Below, one piece after another: positions 43,527-52,055 of a DNA stretch of 64,000 bases. Under the pieces are notes generated by a model. It was given only the letters and a program-made list of their open reading frames with translations. It had not been told where the DNA came from and did no database searches. Both the position numbers and the translations under genes were made by a program. Origin of the DNA: JAUVXJ01 sp964433755 (GTDB lineage: Bacteria; Chloroflexota; Anaerolineae; UBA7937; B3-Chlor); the NCBI GenBank assembly GCA_964433755.1, contig CAYSSR010000002.1:186001-250000 (forward strand), written 5' to 3'. Every line of letters starts with the position of its first letter. Within the stretch, counting starts at the first letter, position 1.

Positions 43527-44475
43527 CGTTTCCGTCATCGTCACCGTCAAGAATGAAGCCCGGTCCATCGACAGGCTACTGGACTCCCTGTCCCAACAGA
43601 CGGTCCCCCCCGCGGAGATAGTCATCGTCGACGCAGGCTCCACCGACGGCACGCTGGAGCGTGTCGAGCGCCACTCCCAACACCTCCCCATCAAACTCCT
43701 TGTCCGCGAGGGGACCAATATCTCCCAGGGACGCAACGAGGCCATCCGGGCTGCTTCCGGAGAGATTCTGGCCAGCACCGACGCCGGCGTGCGACTGGCG
43801 CCCCACTGGCTGGAAGAGCTCACCCGGCCCTTGGCGGAAGACGCATCGACAGATGTCGTGAGCGGCTTCTTCCTTCCCGATCCCCAAACCGTCTTCGAGA
43901 GAGCCATGGGCGCCACCGTCCTGCCCGTCGTGGCCGACGTTGATCCAGAGGGCTTCCTGCCCTCCAGCCGCTCCGTGGCTTTTCGCAGGAAAGCGTGGGA
44001 GAAGGCGGGTGGCTACCCGGAGTGGCTGGACTTCTGTGAGGACCTGGTCTTCGACTTCGCCTTGCTGGACGCAGGGTGCAGGTTCTGCTTCGCCCCTCGC
44101 GCGGTGGCCTACTTTCGGCCTCGCTCCAGCCTGGGCGCCTTCTGGCGGCAGTACTTCCAGTATGCCCGGGGCGACGGCAAGGCCGATCTATGGCGCCGGC
44201 GCCACGCCATTCGTTACCTGACCTACTTCGTGTGCGCCCCGCTGGCCGTAGCACTGGGCCTCATCGTTCACCCCCTCTGGTGGTTGCCACTGCCCGTTGG
44301 CGTCGCCGTCTACCTCTGGACGCCCTACAGGCGCCTGTGGCCCATGCTCGAAGGTCTGTCCCTGCCGGAAAAGGTCGAGGCTCTGCTCTGGGTGCCCATC
44401 ATCCGCCTGTGGGGCGACGTGGCCAAGATGATTGGGTATCCCGTTGGCGTGCTATGGAGATTCCGTCACCTATAG
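43513..44475 (+). CDS. Glycosyltransferase family 2
   Basis: 320 residues. A GT-A domain at 1-220: VSVIVTVKNEARSIDRLLDSL, IVIVDAGSTDGT, the DxD-equivalent ASTDAGVRL, and a CEDLVFDFAL acceptor motif. Two C-terminal helices (FVCAPLAVALGLIVHPLWWLPLPVGVAVYLW) anchor it in the membrane. It transfers a sugar from a nucleotide donor to a lipid or polymer. GTG start, coupled to the zinc-ribbon gene. Confidence 0.87.
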   Translation: MTPSDVSVIVTVKNEARSIDRLLDSLSQQTVPPAEIVIVDAGSTDGTLERVERHSQHLPIKLLVREGTNISQGRNEAIRAASGEILASTDAGVRLAPHWLEELTRPLAEDASTDVVSGFFLPDPQTVFERAMGATVLPVVADVDPEGFLPSSRSVAFRRKAWEKAGGYPEWLDFCEDLVFDFALLDAGCRFCFAPRAVAYFRPRSSLGAFWRQYFQYARGDGKADLWRRRHAIRYLTYFVCAPLAVALGLIVHPLWWLPLPVGVAVYLWTPYRRLWPMLEGLSLPEKVEALLWVPIIRLWGDVAKMIGYPVGVLWRFRHL

Positions 44476-44881
44476 GAGAAGCCACAGACGCCCAGCCAGC
44501 CGCACAGCTATAGCCCATCCGCTGACCGAAATGAGCCTTCCGGGAGGATGAAGGCCAGAGGGAATCGGCCATGGCACAGCCATCGCACTGTCGCTTGTAG
44601 GCCACGTCGTGGGCTGGCTGGTAGACCACCCAACGGCTGCGCTACGTGGCCCGCGCGATCGCCCGCCTTGCCCTTCCACTGCACGCTCGGCATCGACCGA
44701 GCATCTGCTCACAGGCCGGTAAGTTGACTCGATGTGCTCTGTGTACGAGCCGGCTGCTTTCTTGTCACGCGGAGGAAGAGCTGCGCCTGGCCTACTTCGC
44801 ATCCGCCGGCGCCCCTGTGGCTGCGATGATGAGGCATTGCTCTTTCGCAGCGGAGAAACAGTGACAGTGAGGAGGACAACC
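44476..44881. other. Intergenic, nothing recognised
   Basis: No gene, repeat or clear promoter; ends in the GAGGAGG ribosome site of the next gene. Confidence 0.5.
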
Positions 44882-45409
44882 ATGAACGGTTTCAAGAAGG
44901 CATTGTACGGATTGAACCGCTGGCTATTGTCTTCGGTTGGAGGCAGCCTCCTGGTGTTTCAGATAGTCTTGTGTATGTTCCGCTCCAATCCAGAGGGCAT
45001 AGCCGCCGTGAGATACGCCGGATACGCCCTCTGGACGGTCGCCGTGATCTTCGCCACGGTGCCCATCTTCACCCTCAGGCGCAGGGGTGGGGTCCAAGAG
45101 GGCCAGAGCTACATGAAGACTACGGCTCTGGTCACCACGGGTGTCTACTCCCTGGTTCGACATCCGCAAGGAGGCCTGGCCTGGCTGCTGATGAACCTGG
45201 CAGCGATCCTGGTCGGCCAGACCTGGCCCATCACGCTGCTGGGCTCAATCTCCATGATCCTCGCCTACCTGGACACGCACAAGACCGACCAGTATTGCAT
45301 CGAGAAGTTCGGCGTGGAGTACGAAAGGTATATGAGGATCGTACCACGAGTGAACGTACTCTTGGGAGCGATCCGTCTTCTGCGCAGAAGACGCGAGGCG
45401 GGTGACTAG
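44882..45409 (+). CDS. ICMT/NnrU-like membrane methyltransferase
   Basis: 175 residues, four or five helices. The C-terminal VTTGVYSLVRHPQGGLAWLLMNLAAILV ... DTHKTDQYCIEKFGVEYERYMRIVPRVNVL follows the ICMT/PEMT pattern, with RHPQG in place of RHPxYxG. The usual E-E-x-L is replaced by DTHKTDQY, so SAM binding may be altered. GTGAGGAGG precedes the ATG. Third member of the superfamily in this window. Confidence 0.75.
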   Translation: MNGFKKALYGLNRWLLSSVGGSLLVFQIVLCMFRSNPEGIAAVRYAGYALWTVAVIFATVPIFTLRRRGGVQEGQSYMKTTALVTTGVYSLVRHPQGGLAWLLMNLAAILVGQTWPITLLGSISMILAYLDTHKTDQYCIEKFGVEYERYMRIVPRVNVLLGAIRLLRRRREAGD

Positions 45410-45581
45410 CGATCCGCTGGCCGGCGATGAGACCTTCTGCCACGGTCTGCTCGCCGGACTCGCGCCTCAACCCGCCCTTCACGAGGGGCCAGTAGCCGCC
45501 AGAGGAAGGGTTGCCTGGTGAGAAGCAGACAACCATCGGCACTTGGGGCTGTCAGGGACGTAGAGAACTCCGACAAGATGA

Positions 45582-45612
45582 ACAGCCCCCGCAGTTGCGG
45601 GGGCTGCTGTTA
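45582..45612. terminator. Hairpin between convergent genes
   Basis: Stem CAGCCCCCGCA / TGCGGGGGCTG with a two-base loop, flanked by AACAG and CTGTT. It lies between two convergent genes and could stop transcription from both sides; the T-run is weak. Confidence 0.55.
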
Positions 45613-45674
45613 CCATACTTGAAGGGCCGAGTGGCGCAGTCTTCAGCGCCAGTGTCAGCCGTGGGACCGAATGG

Positions 45675-47012
45675 TCATTGCTGCGGGCTACAACAGTATG
45701 CCTGGCCAACCACTGGAGAGTCCATCGCGTCGTATGAGCCCTCGCGATCCAGATCGAGGCCAACCAGGAAACTACCGTTGGGACACCAAGTCACCGGCTG
45801 ATGGCTGTTGATCGCTGGGTGTACGTCCACCCAGGAACAGGAACCCCATCCGCTGTACTTGGGGTCACCCAGCGGACAGCAGAACCCCGCTCCAACCCCG
45901 GGAGAGTCCATGGCGTCAGTAGCGATACGATCAAGATCCAGACCGGCCAGGTACTGTCCATCCGAACACCAGGCCACGGCCTGGTGGCTATTGATCCCCG
46001 CCTGCTCGACCCCGACCCAGGAACACTGTCCCCAAGGGCTGAACTGGGCCGCAGACAGCGGACAGCAGAACCCCGCCCCAACCCCGGGAGAGTCCATGGC
46101 GTCAGTAGCGATACGATCAAGATCCAAGCCGGCCAGGAAACTCCCGTTGGAGCACCAAGTCGCCCGTTGGTGACTGTTGATTCCCGCCTGTTCTACGCCC
46201 ACCCACGAGCATTGACCCCAGCGTGCTATGAACGGTGTCGCTGTGGGCTGCGCCGGCGGTGGCTGAGTCGCCGTCGGCTGGGCGGGTGGTGGCTGGGTCG
46301 CTGTGGCAGCAGGCGGTGGGCTGGTGGAAGTTGGCTGCGCTGGCGCAGCACCCCCCTCCACGTGCAAAGTCACCGTGCTCACGTAGGGGCCTCCCGGCGC
46401 TTCCACGATCAGTTCATAGGTAGTAGTGCCATCGGGACACTCCTCACGCTCCCCCACGGGCGGCACCTCCTGGCCGTTGATGAAGGCCGGCCAATCGGGA
46501 GGGACTACCTCCCAGTGCAGCATGGCGCACCCACCCTGTGGGATGGCGTCGGGGTCGGCCACGATCATGATGTGTTCTGGCCCGCCCTCGGGCGGCTCCT
46601 CAGGAGGCACCTCTTCCGGCGGGTGCTCCTCCGGAGGGACTTCCTCTGGAGGCGGCTCCTCCCACTGCCCCTCGACCTGGATCATCACCGACTCTCTGAT
46701 GGACCCGTCCGGCGCTGCCACCACCAGTTCGAAGCTCCTCGGCTCCTCCAGGCAGACCTCCTCCTCCCCTTGCGGAGACACCTCCCGCCCGTCCAAGAAT
46801 ACCGGGTAGTCCTCGGCGCCCATCACTTCCCAGTGGAGCATAACACATCCGCCAGGCGGCACCACCTCCTCGCTCGCCCAGAACGCGATCTCGGGTTCTA
46901 CCCCCGTAGAGGGCAGCAGATCCGACAAGCTGCAGCCAAGGGCAGCACCAAACACCAACAGCGCCACCACCAGTGTGAGTGCCAAGCGTCGCAGAGTCCT
47001 GTGTTCTTTCAC
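45675..47012 (-). CDS. Exported lipoprotein with Ig-like and triple WGQCSW repeats
   Basis: 445 residues. The N-terminal signal ends in lipobox GAALGC. Two similar beta domains (GGCVMLHWEVMG and GGCAMLHWEVVP, each ending in a V-x-V-E-G strand) are separated by a Pro/Glu-rich linker. A Thr/Pro/Gln linker follows, then three ~58-residue repeats (GQCSWVGVEQAGINSHQ ... WCSNGSFLAGLDLDR ... DAMDSPGVGAGFCCPL) with conserved Cys, probably disulfide-bonded. Likely a cell-envelope binding protein; no enzyme motif. GTG 47012 is preceded by GGGAGG. Confidence 0.78.
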   Translation of the reverse strand: MKEHRTLRRLALTLVVALLVFGAALGCSLSDLLPSTGVEPEIAFWASEEVVPPGGCVMLHWEVMGAEDYPVFLDGREVSPQGEEEVCLEEPRSFELVVAAPDGSIRESVMIQVEGQWEEPPPEEVPPEEHPPEEVPPEEPPEGGPEHIMIVADPDAIPQGGCAMLHWEVVPPDWPAFINGQEVPPVGEREECPDGTTTYELIVEAPGGPYVSTVTLHVEGGAAPAQPTSTSPPPAATATQPPPAQPTATQPPPAQPTATPFIARWGQCSWVGVEQAGINSHQRATWCSNGSFLAGLDLDRIATDAMDSPGVGAGFCCPLSAAQFSPWGQCSWVGVEQAGINSHQAVAWCSDGQYLAGLDLDRIATDAMDSPGVGAGFCCPLGDPKYSGWGSCSWVDVHPAINSHQPVTWCPNGSFLVGLDLDREGSYDAMDSPVVGQAYCCSPQQ

Positions 47013-47078
47013 GAGATCCTCCCTTCTGCCTAACGCTGCCCACCAAGCCGGGGCAGACACGCCATCGGAACCTTTGGC

Positions 47079-47109
47079 ACAGTGAATCACTGTTTCGCTT
47101 CTCTGTCAA
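47079..47109 (-). promoter_or_regulatory. Promoter with overlapping palindromic operator candidate
   Basis: Minus strand: perfect -35 TTGACA (47109-47104), 17-base spacer, weak -10 TTCACT (47086-47081). The 15-bp palindrome ACAGTGA-A-TCACTGT (47079-47093) covers the -10, a position suited to a repressor. No regulator gene is nearby. Confidence 0.45.
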
Positions 47110-47189
47110 CTGGGACACAATGGCCACATCGTGCCCGCTGTGTGCACCTTGGGCCCTTGTGGTCTTCGCCCATGACCTGCCATGTTGGA

Positions 47190-47218
47190 TTGTGTGACCC
47201 GGTCAGTGTAGCTATAAT
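47190..47218 (+). promoter_or_regulatory. sigma70-type promoter of the radical SAM gene
   Basis: -35 TTGTGT (47190-47195), spacer 17, -10 TATAAT (47213-47218), ~70 bases before GTG 47288. Confidence 0.65.
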
Positions 47219-47287
47219 CGGTACCAGAGCACAGACCGACAAACACGGACAATCCCCAGACTCGGCGCCACCATTCGGTGAGAGGCT

Positions 47288-48646
47288 GTGAAAGGCCGAA
47301 TTCTCCTTGTTAACCCCTGGATCTACGATTTCGCTGCCTATTGCGAATGGAGTGAGCCCCTGGGCCTGCTTTCTGTGGCTGCCCTGCTACAGGAGAATGA
47401 CTACCAGGTTGCCCTGGTGGACTGCACGGACAGATACCATCCGCGGCTGCCCTCCAGGCCCCGAGACGATGACTACGGCTGCGGCAAGTACCTCAAGACT
47501 GTGGTGGACAAGCCGTCGGTGCTGAGCACCGTCCCTCGTCACTATGGACGCTACGGGCTCCCTCTGGAGGTCTTCCAGGAGGATCTGGAGTCACAGCCTC
47601 GCCCGGACGTAGTGATGGTCACTTCCGGCATGACCTACTGGTATCCCGGTCCCTGCGAGGCCATCAAGAGAATCAGAGCAAACTTCCCTGGGGTGCCCAT
47701 CGTGCTGGGGGGAACCTACGCCACGCTGTGCCGCGACCATGCCATCACGAACTCCGGAGCCGACTACATCGTCAGTGGCGAAGGAGAGATCCAGGCGCTC
47801 CGACTGGCGAACGAGCTGACCGGCCATGAGTCCGACTACGACCGCTACGAGGGTAACCTCGACGCCTTGCCACTCCCGTTGCACGGGTTGCGACGCAACC
47901 AGGGATACGCCGCCATCCAGACCTCGCGCGGCTGCCCCTTCCACTGTACCTACTGTGCATCCTCCCTGCTCCATCCCGAAGGCTTCAGGCGAAGAGAGCC
48001 GCGCCTGGTCGTCGAAGAGATGGAATACTGTCGAAGACAGCTAGGAATCCGCGATTTCGCCTTCTACGACGACGCCCTGCTTGTGGACAGCCATCGACAC
48101 ATTCATCCACTCCTCGATCAACTCCTGGAGCTAGGCCTGGATTGCCGTCTCCACGCGCCGAATGGACTCCATGCCGCCTGCATCGACGAGGACTTGGCTT
48201 CCAAGATGCGCGAGGCTGGTTTCCGAACCATCAGGCTCGGCCTGGAAACCTCCAACCCCGAGGAACAGCAACGTAGTGGGGGCAAGGTCTCCAACGAGAG
48301 CTTCCGAGAGGCGGTCCGAGACCTCAGGGCTGCCGGTTTCGAGCCGGCTGACATCACCGCCTACGTCCTTCTGGGTCTGCCCGGGCAGTCGCTTCGACAG
48401 GTGAGAGAAAGCGTTGCTTTCGCGCACAGTTACGGCGCACGCGTACAGATCACGCTATACTCTCTCATCCCCGGCACCGCAGAGTGGGCCAGAGCCATAC
48501 GCAAATGGGGCATCGACCCTCAGACCGACCCCTTGCTACACAACGACTCCATCTATCCATTCCCATGGTGCGAGGCGAGTCTAGAGGAGTTCCGGCAGAT
48601 CAAGGCCCAAGCGGTCGCCGGCAACCGTGCACTGGCGTCCGCCTGA
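47288..48646 (+). CDS. B12-binding-domain radical SAM protein
   Basis: 452 residues. The N-terminal half (ILLVNPW ... PLGLLSVAALLQENDYQVALVD) is a cobalamin-binding-like Rossmann domain. The second half is a radical SAM TIM barrel with the 4Fe-4S cluster motif CPFHCTYC near 217-224 and the SAM-contacting FRTIRLGLETSN. The class performs methylations or rearrangements with 5'-deoxyadenosyl radicals; the substrate is unknown. No canonical DxHxxG is obvious, so cobalamin may be bound base-off or not at all. GTG start. Confidence 0.85.
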   Translation: MKGRILLVNPWIYDFAAYCEWSEPLGLLSVAALLQENDYQVALVDCTDRYHPRLPSRPRDDDYGCGKYLKTVVDKPSVLSTVPRHYGRYGLPLEVFQEDLESQPRPDVVMVTSGMTYWYPGPCEAIKRIRANFPGVPIVLGGTYATLCRDHAITNSGADYIVSGEGEIQALRLANELTGHESDYDRYEGNLDALPLPLHGLRRNQGYAAIQTSRGCPFHCTYCASSLLHPEGFRRREPRLVVEEMEYCRRQLGIRDFAFYDDALLVDSHRHIHPLLDQLLELGLDCRLHAPNGLHAACIDEDLASKMREAGFRTIRLGLETSNPEEQQRSGGKVSNESFREAVRDLRAAGFEPADITAYVLLGLPGQSLRQVRESVAFAHSYGARVQITLYSLIPGTAEWARAIRKWGIDPQTDPLLHNDSIYPFPWCEASLEEFRQIKAQAVAGNRALASA

Positions 48647-48669
48647 GGTCTTGCATCAAGCGGCATGGT

Positions 48670-48698
48670 TTCCATAACGGCAGATTCTATGTTAGAAT
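48670..48698 (+). promoter_or_regulatory. Candidate promoter of the SEC-C to lar gene run
   Basis: -35 TTCCAT (weak), spacer 17, -10 TAGAAT (48693-48698). Confidence 0.4.
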
Positions 48699-48754
48699 AA
48701 CCTTGGACCCTGGCTCCACCTCACGTTGTGAGCCCCCGGTCGGGAGGTTGGTTC

Positions 48755-49660
48755 GTGATCAAGACCGGTAGAAACGACCCCTGCCCCTGCGGCAGCGGGA
48801 AGAAATACAAACACTGCTGCCTCAAGAAGGAAGCAGAGGGCAAGTCCGAAGCCATCGGCAGGGACAGGTCCTGGGACACGATGATGGACAAGCTCCTGGA
48901 TTTCTCCAGAGAAGCCCGCTTCCAACAAGAATTCCTGTCGGCCTATGACCTTTTCTGGAACAGGACCTACACCATCGAAGAGATCAACTCCCTGGATCCC
49001 ATGCAAGCCATGAGCTTCCTGGACTGGTACGCCCACGACTATCGCACAGCCGTGGATGGTAGGAGGATCGTAGAGATCTTCCTGGACGACGGAGGTTCCG
49101 CACTATCCGGCCAGGAGCGAGAGTTGCTGGAGACACAAGCGCGCGCGTTGATGAGCGCCTTCGAGGTCAGGACGGTGGAGGAGGGCCATACCGTCGACCT
49201 TGTCGACGTCTTTCGCGAGACAGAAGTCGAGGTGCGGCATACGCCATCGTTGCGAGGAGTACGCGCGGGTCAGCTCTTGTTGGCCCGTCTGGCCACCATG
49301 GGTGACCTGCACCGTTTCTCCTGGATCAGCGCTGTTGTACCCCCTGAAGCAGAGGAGGACTTCAAAGACTACATACGAGAGATGTTCTCGGGGTACCAGG
49401 AAGAGCACTTCCAGGCCTCCTGGGCAGAGTTCCTGCGGGACCGAAGCTACTTCTTCAACCACTTCTTGCTCAAGTTGAGAGGACAACTTCCCGCGCCCAC
49501 AGTCCTGCTGCCCTTCCAGCAGACCGAGGAGGGCAAGCCTCGTCCTGCGGTCCTCACCCCTGGCAATGTTGATCCCGAGGAGCGTCCCTCGGTCCTGGTC
49601 CCCGGTCAGAAGAGCGGAAGGCCACCCTCCAAGGTACTGGTGCCTGGCCGGGACGCGTGA
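48755..49660 (+). CDS. SEC-C-motif protein
   Basis: 301 residues. The N-terminal GRNDPCPCGSGKKYKHCCL is a SEC-C zinc-binding motif, as at the end of SecA, where it contacts SecB or ribosomes. The rest (helical to about 235) is unrecognised; the C-terminal ~60 residues hold four short repeats (PTVLLPFQ, PAVLTPGN, PSVLVPGQ, SKVLVPGR). GTG 48755 follows GGGAGGTT. It heads a co-directional run that includes the lar genes. Function unknown. Confidence 0.75.
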   Translation: MIKTGRNDPCPCGSGKKYKHCCLKKEAEGKSEAIGRDRSWDTMMDKLLDFSREARFQQEFLSAYDLFWNRTYTIEEINSLDPMQAMSFLDWYAHDYRTAVDGRRIVEIFLDDGGSALSGQERELLETQARALMSAFEVRTVEEGHTVDLVDVFRETEVEVRHTPSLRGVRAGQLLLARLATMGDLHRFSWISAVVPPEAEEDFKDYIREMFSGYQEEHFQASWAEFLRDRSYFFNHFLLKLRGQLPAPTVLLPFQQTEEGKPRPAVLTPGNVDPEERPSVLVPGQKSGRPPSKVLVPGRDA

Positions 49661-49696
49661 GCTGCTTTCCATATTCGCAAGAGGCCCGAGCGTGCG

Positions 49697-50329
49697 ATGG
49701 GAGATGTGAGCACACTGTACCTCGTAGCCTGTGGACAGACCACCTTGGACAGCGAAGGTGTCTTCCAGGGACCCACCAACCACGAGCTGTCTCGCCAGGG
49801 CCTCAGCCACGCTAAGCTGCTCGGCAAGCATTTGAAGGATCACGAGATCGACTCCTTCTACTCCAGTCCTTATGGTGGGGCGTTCACCACGGCTTCCGCA
49901 ATCGCGGCCGGCCATCGGAGAGGCGTGGTTAGGTTGAAGAACCTGAGAGAGATGGACTTCGGGCAATGGACCAGCAAGCCGCCGAGCCAACTCGAGGAGT
50001 CCGACCCAGAGGGGCTGATCGCGTGGCAGTTTACGCCCCACGAATATCGCATGCCGGGTGGTGAGACCCTGGCAGAGGTGCAGACGAGGGTGGTAGGCGC
50101 AGTGGAGGACATTGTCACTGTGGAGGAAGGAAACGGCGTGTGCGTGGTGACCCACACCATTCCTCTCAAGACCGCCATGTGCCAGTTCTTGAACGAGGAT
50201 CTGTCCATCATCTGGTTCACGCCTCGGCAGGAAAGCACCGCCCTGAATATCATCACCTTCCAAGACGACCAGGCCACCGTGACACTGGTCGACAGTCTGG
50301 AGCACCTCGCGGAGGACAGACCAACGTAG
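49697..50329 (+). CDS. Histidine-phosphatase-fold protein lacking the catalytic RHG
   Basis: 210 residues of the phosphoglycerate-mutase-like superfamily: LYLVxxGQT at the N-terminus, GPTNHELSRQGLSHAKLLGKHL, LREMDFGQW (general acid region) and VVTHTIPLKTAMC (second His). However, the invariant RHG is ACG here (A11, C12), so the phosphorylated His and its Arg partner are missing. The second Arg, normally in SPLxRA, is also replaced (SPYGGA). Probably inactive as a classical phosphatase: a pseudoenzyme, or one using Cys. Just upstream of larE. Confidence 0.78.
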   Translation: MGDVSTLYLVACGQTTLDSEGVFQGPTNHELSRQGLSHAKLLGKHLKDHEIDSFYSSPYGGAFTTASAIAAGHRRGVVRLKNLREMDFGQWTSKPPSQLEESDPEGLIAWQFTPHEYRMPGGETLAEVQTRVVGAVEDIVTVEEGNGVCVVTHTIPLKTAMCQFLNEDLSIIWFTPRQESTALNIITFQDDQATVTLVDSLEHLAEDRPT

Positions 50330-50437
50330 CCTGTGACTTGTCCTGTGCCACCTGACTGACCCTCTGCACAGGACCCTTCACGCCCCCGCTTCTACCAACC
50401 GCAAGGGCGAGGAGTGCTCGCAAGAACGTAGAGAGAC

Positions 50438-51292
50438 ATGAGCGACGATCCGGCCGGGTTCACATCAAACGAAGACCGTACCGTGACCGAGAAGCTACAC
50501 ACCCTCAGGCGCCTCCTCTCTGACCTCGGCAGCGTAGTCGTGGCCTATTCTGGAGGAACCGACAGCACCTTGCTCTTGAAGGTGGCTCACGAGGAGCTAG
50601 GCCAGAAGGCCCTGGCTGTGACCGCCGTGTCTCCCACCTTGACCAGGAAGGAGATCGACGACGCAGCCCGCTGGGCCGCAGAGATGGGTGCTGAGCACCT
50701 GTTGATCGAGACTGACGAACTGAAGGATCCAGCCTTCGTCGCCAACTCGCCAGACAGATGCTACTACTGCAAGCATCTGCGCTTCGACTCCCTTCTGCAA
50801 TTGGCCCTGGAGAGGGGCTTCGCCCATGTGGTGGACGGAACGAACGTCGACGACCAGGGAGACCATAGACCAGGAATGAGGGCTGCGCGCGAGCTGGGTG
50901 TACGCAGTCCCCTCCAGGAGGCGGGCTTCACGAAAGCCGACGTCCGTGCGGCCAGCCGCAGCCTGGGACTGCCGAACTGGAACCAGCCCTCGAACGCTTG
51001 CCTGGCGAGTCGCATACCGTACGGCCTGCCCATCACACGCGAACGTCTGCGGCAGATAGAGGAGGCAGAGCGTCTTTTGCACGAGCTGGGCTTAGGTCAA
51101 CTGCGAGTCCGTGCCCACGGCGACGTCGCCCGGATCGAAGTCCAGGCCGAGAATCTCGCCGCTGTGCTGGAGAGGCGCCTCCCGATCCTGGACCATCTCC
51201 GCAAGTTGGGCTTCTCGTACGTAGCATTGGATCTGGAGGGGTATCGTACCGGCAGTATGAACGAGACGCTGGTGAACACCGATGGTGAATGA
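50438..51292 (+). CDS. larE: LarE, ATP-dependent sacrificial sulfur insertase
   Basis: 284 residues. The PP-loop SGGTDST at 38-44 activates the P2CMN carboxylate as an adenylate, after which sulfur is inserted to make the nickel-pincer precursor. Further LarE features: SPDRCYYCKHLRF, VVDGTNVDDQGDHRPGMRAARELGVRSPL, and SNACLASRIPYG, where a conserved Cys serves as sulfur donor in Lactiplantibacillus LarE; some homologues use a 4Fe-4S cluster instead. It overlaps larB by 11 bases. Confidence 0.93.
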   Translation: MSDDPAGFTSNEDRTVTEKLHTLRRLLSDLGSVVVAYSGGTDSTLLLKVAHEELGQKALAVTAVSPTLTRKEIDDAARWAAEMGAEHLLIETDELKDPAFVANSPDRCYYCKHLRFDSLLQLALERGFAHVVDGTNVDDQGDHRPGMRAARELGVRSPLQEAGFTKADVRAASRSLGLPNWNQPSNACLASRIPYGLPITRERLRQIEEAERLLHELGLGQLRVRAHGDVARIEVQAENLAAVLERRLPILDHLRKLGFSYVALDLEGYRTGSMNETLVNTDGE

Positions 51293-52055
51293 CCGACTGA
51301 GACAACTACTGGAAGACGTCAGAGCAGGCAGGATGGACACCGACGAAGCTATGTCCCGCTTGCAGGACTTGCCCTACCAGGATCTGAGCTACGCCATGCT
51401 CGATCATCACCGGGGGTTGAGAAAGGGCTTTCCCGAGGTCGTATTCTGCCAGGGCAAGACTCCAGTACAAGTCGTGGAGCTGCTCTCGGAACTCTCCCGG
51501 CATCACGATCGGGTCATGGCCACGCGAGCCGACGAGGCGACCTACGAAGCGGTGAGGGCGGCCATGCCGGAGAGTACCTACTACTCACAGGCACGCATTA
51601 TTCTGGTCCACAAGGGCCAGCCAGAGCTGAGGCCCACCACCAGCGACGACCAGTACGTCCTGGTGATCAGCGCCGGCACGTCAGACATACCCGTCGCTGA
51701 GGAGGCAGCCGTCACCCTGGAGGCTCTGGGGTGTCCTGTCGAGAGGTTGTACGACGTGGGAGTGGCCGGCATCCATCGCCTCCTGGACAAACGTGAGAGG
51801 TTGTTCGGCGCAAAGGTCATTATCGCCGTTGCCGGCATGGAGGGGGCGCTCGCCAGCGTGGTCGGCGGCCTCGTTTCCTGCCCTGTTATCGCCGTGCCCA
51901 CCAGCGTGGGCTACGGGGCCAGCTTCAACGGTCTGGCTCCCCTCCTCACCATGCTCAACTCCTGTGCGCCGGGCATAGCGGTAGTCAACGTGGACAACGG
52001 CTTCGGCGCCGGGTACTTTGCTTTCAGCATCATGAGTCTGATAGGAGAGAAATGA
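51282..52055 (+). CDS. larB: LarB, NaAD carboxylase of pincer-nucleotide synthesis
   Basis: 257 residues, AIR-carboxylase (PurE)-like C-terminal half: VISAGTSDIPVAEEAAVTLEALG, VAGMEGALASVVGGLVSCPVIAVPTSVGYG. In the known pathway LarB carboxylates nicotinic acid adenine dinucleotide and hydrolyses it to P2CMN, the substrate of LarE. Overlaps larE (11 bases) and larC (four bases, ATGA): tightly coupled. Confidence 0.95.
   Translation: MVNDRLRQLLEDVRAGRMDTDEAMSRLQDLPYQDLSYAMLDHHRGLRKGFPEVVFCQGKTPVQVVELLSELSRHHDRVMATRADEATYEAVRAAMPESTYYSQARIILVHKGQPELRPTTSDDQYVLVISAGTSDIPVAEEAAVTLEALGCPVERLYDVGVAGIHRLLDKRERLFGAKVIIAVAGMEGALASVVGGLVSCPVIAVPTSVGYGASFNGLAPLLTMLNSCAPGIAVVNVDNGFGAGYFAFSIMSLIGEK

Noticed and set aside
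45620..45670. tRNA-like GGGCCGAGTGGCGCAG
   Set aside because: No anticodon arm, T-loop (GGTTCGAATCC) or acceptor pairing follows; it lies in the 3' flank of a lipoprotein gene.
45801..47033. 410-codon plus-strand frame
   Set aside because: It is antisense to the repeat lipoprotein; its Arg/Leu/His-rich composition reflects the Pro/Thr-rich linker read backwards.
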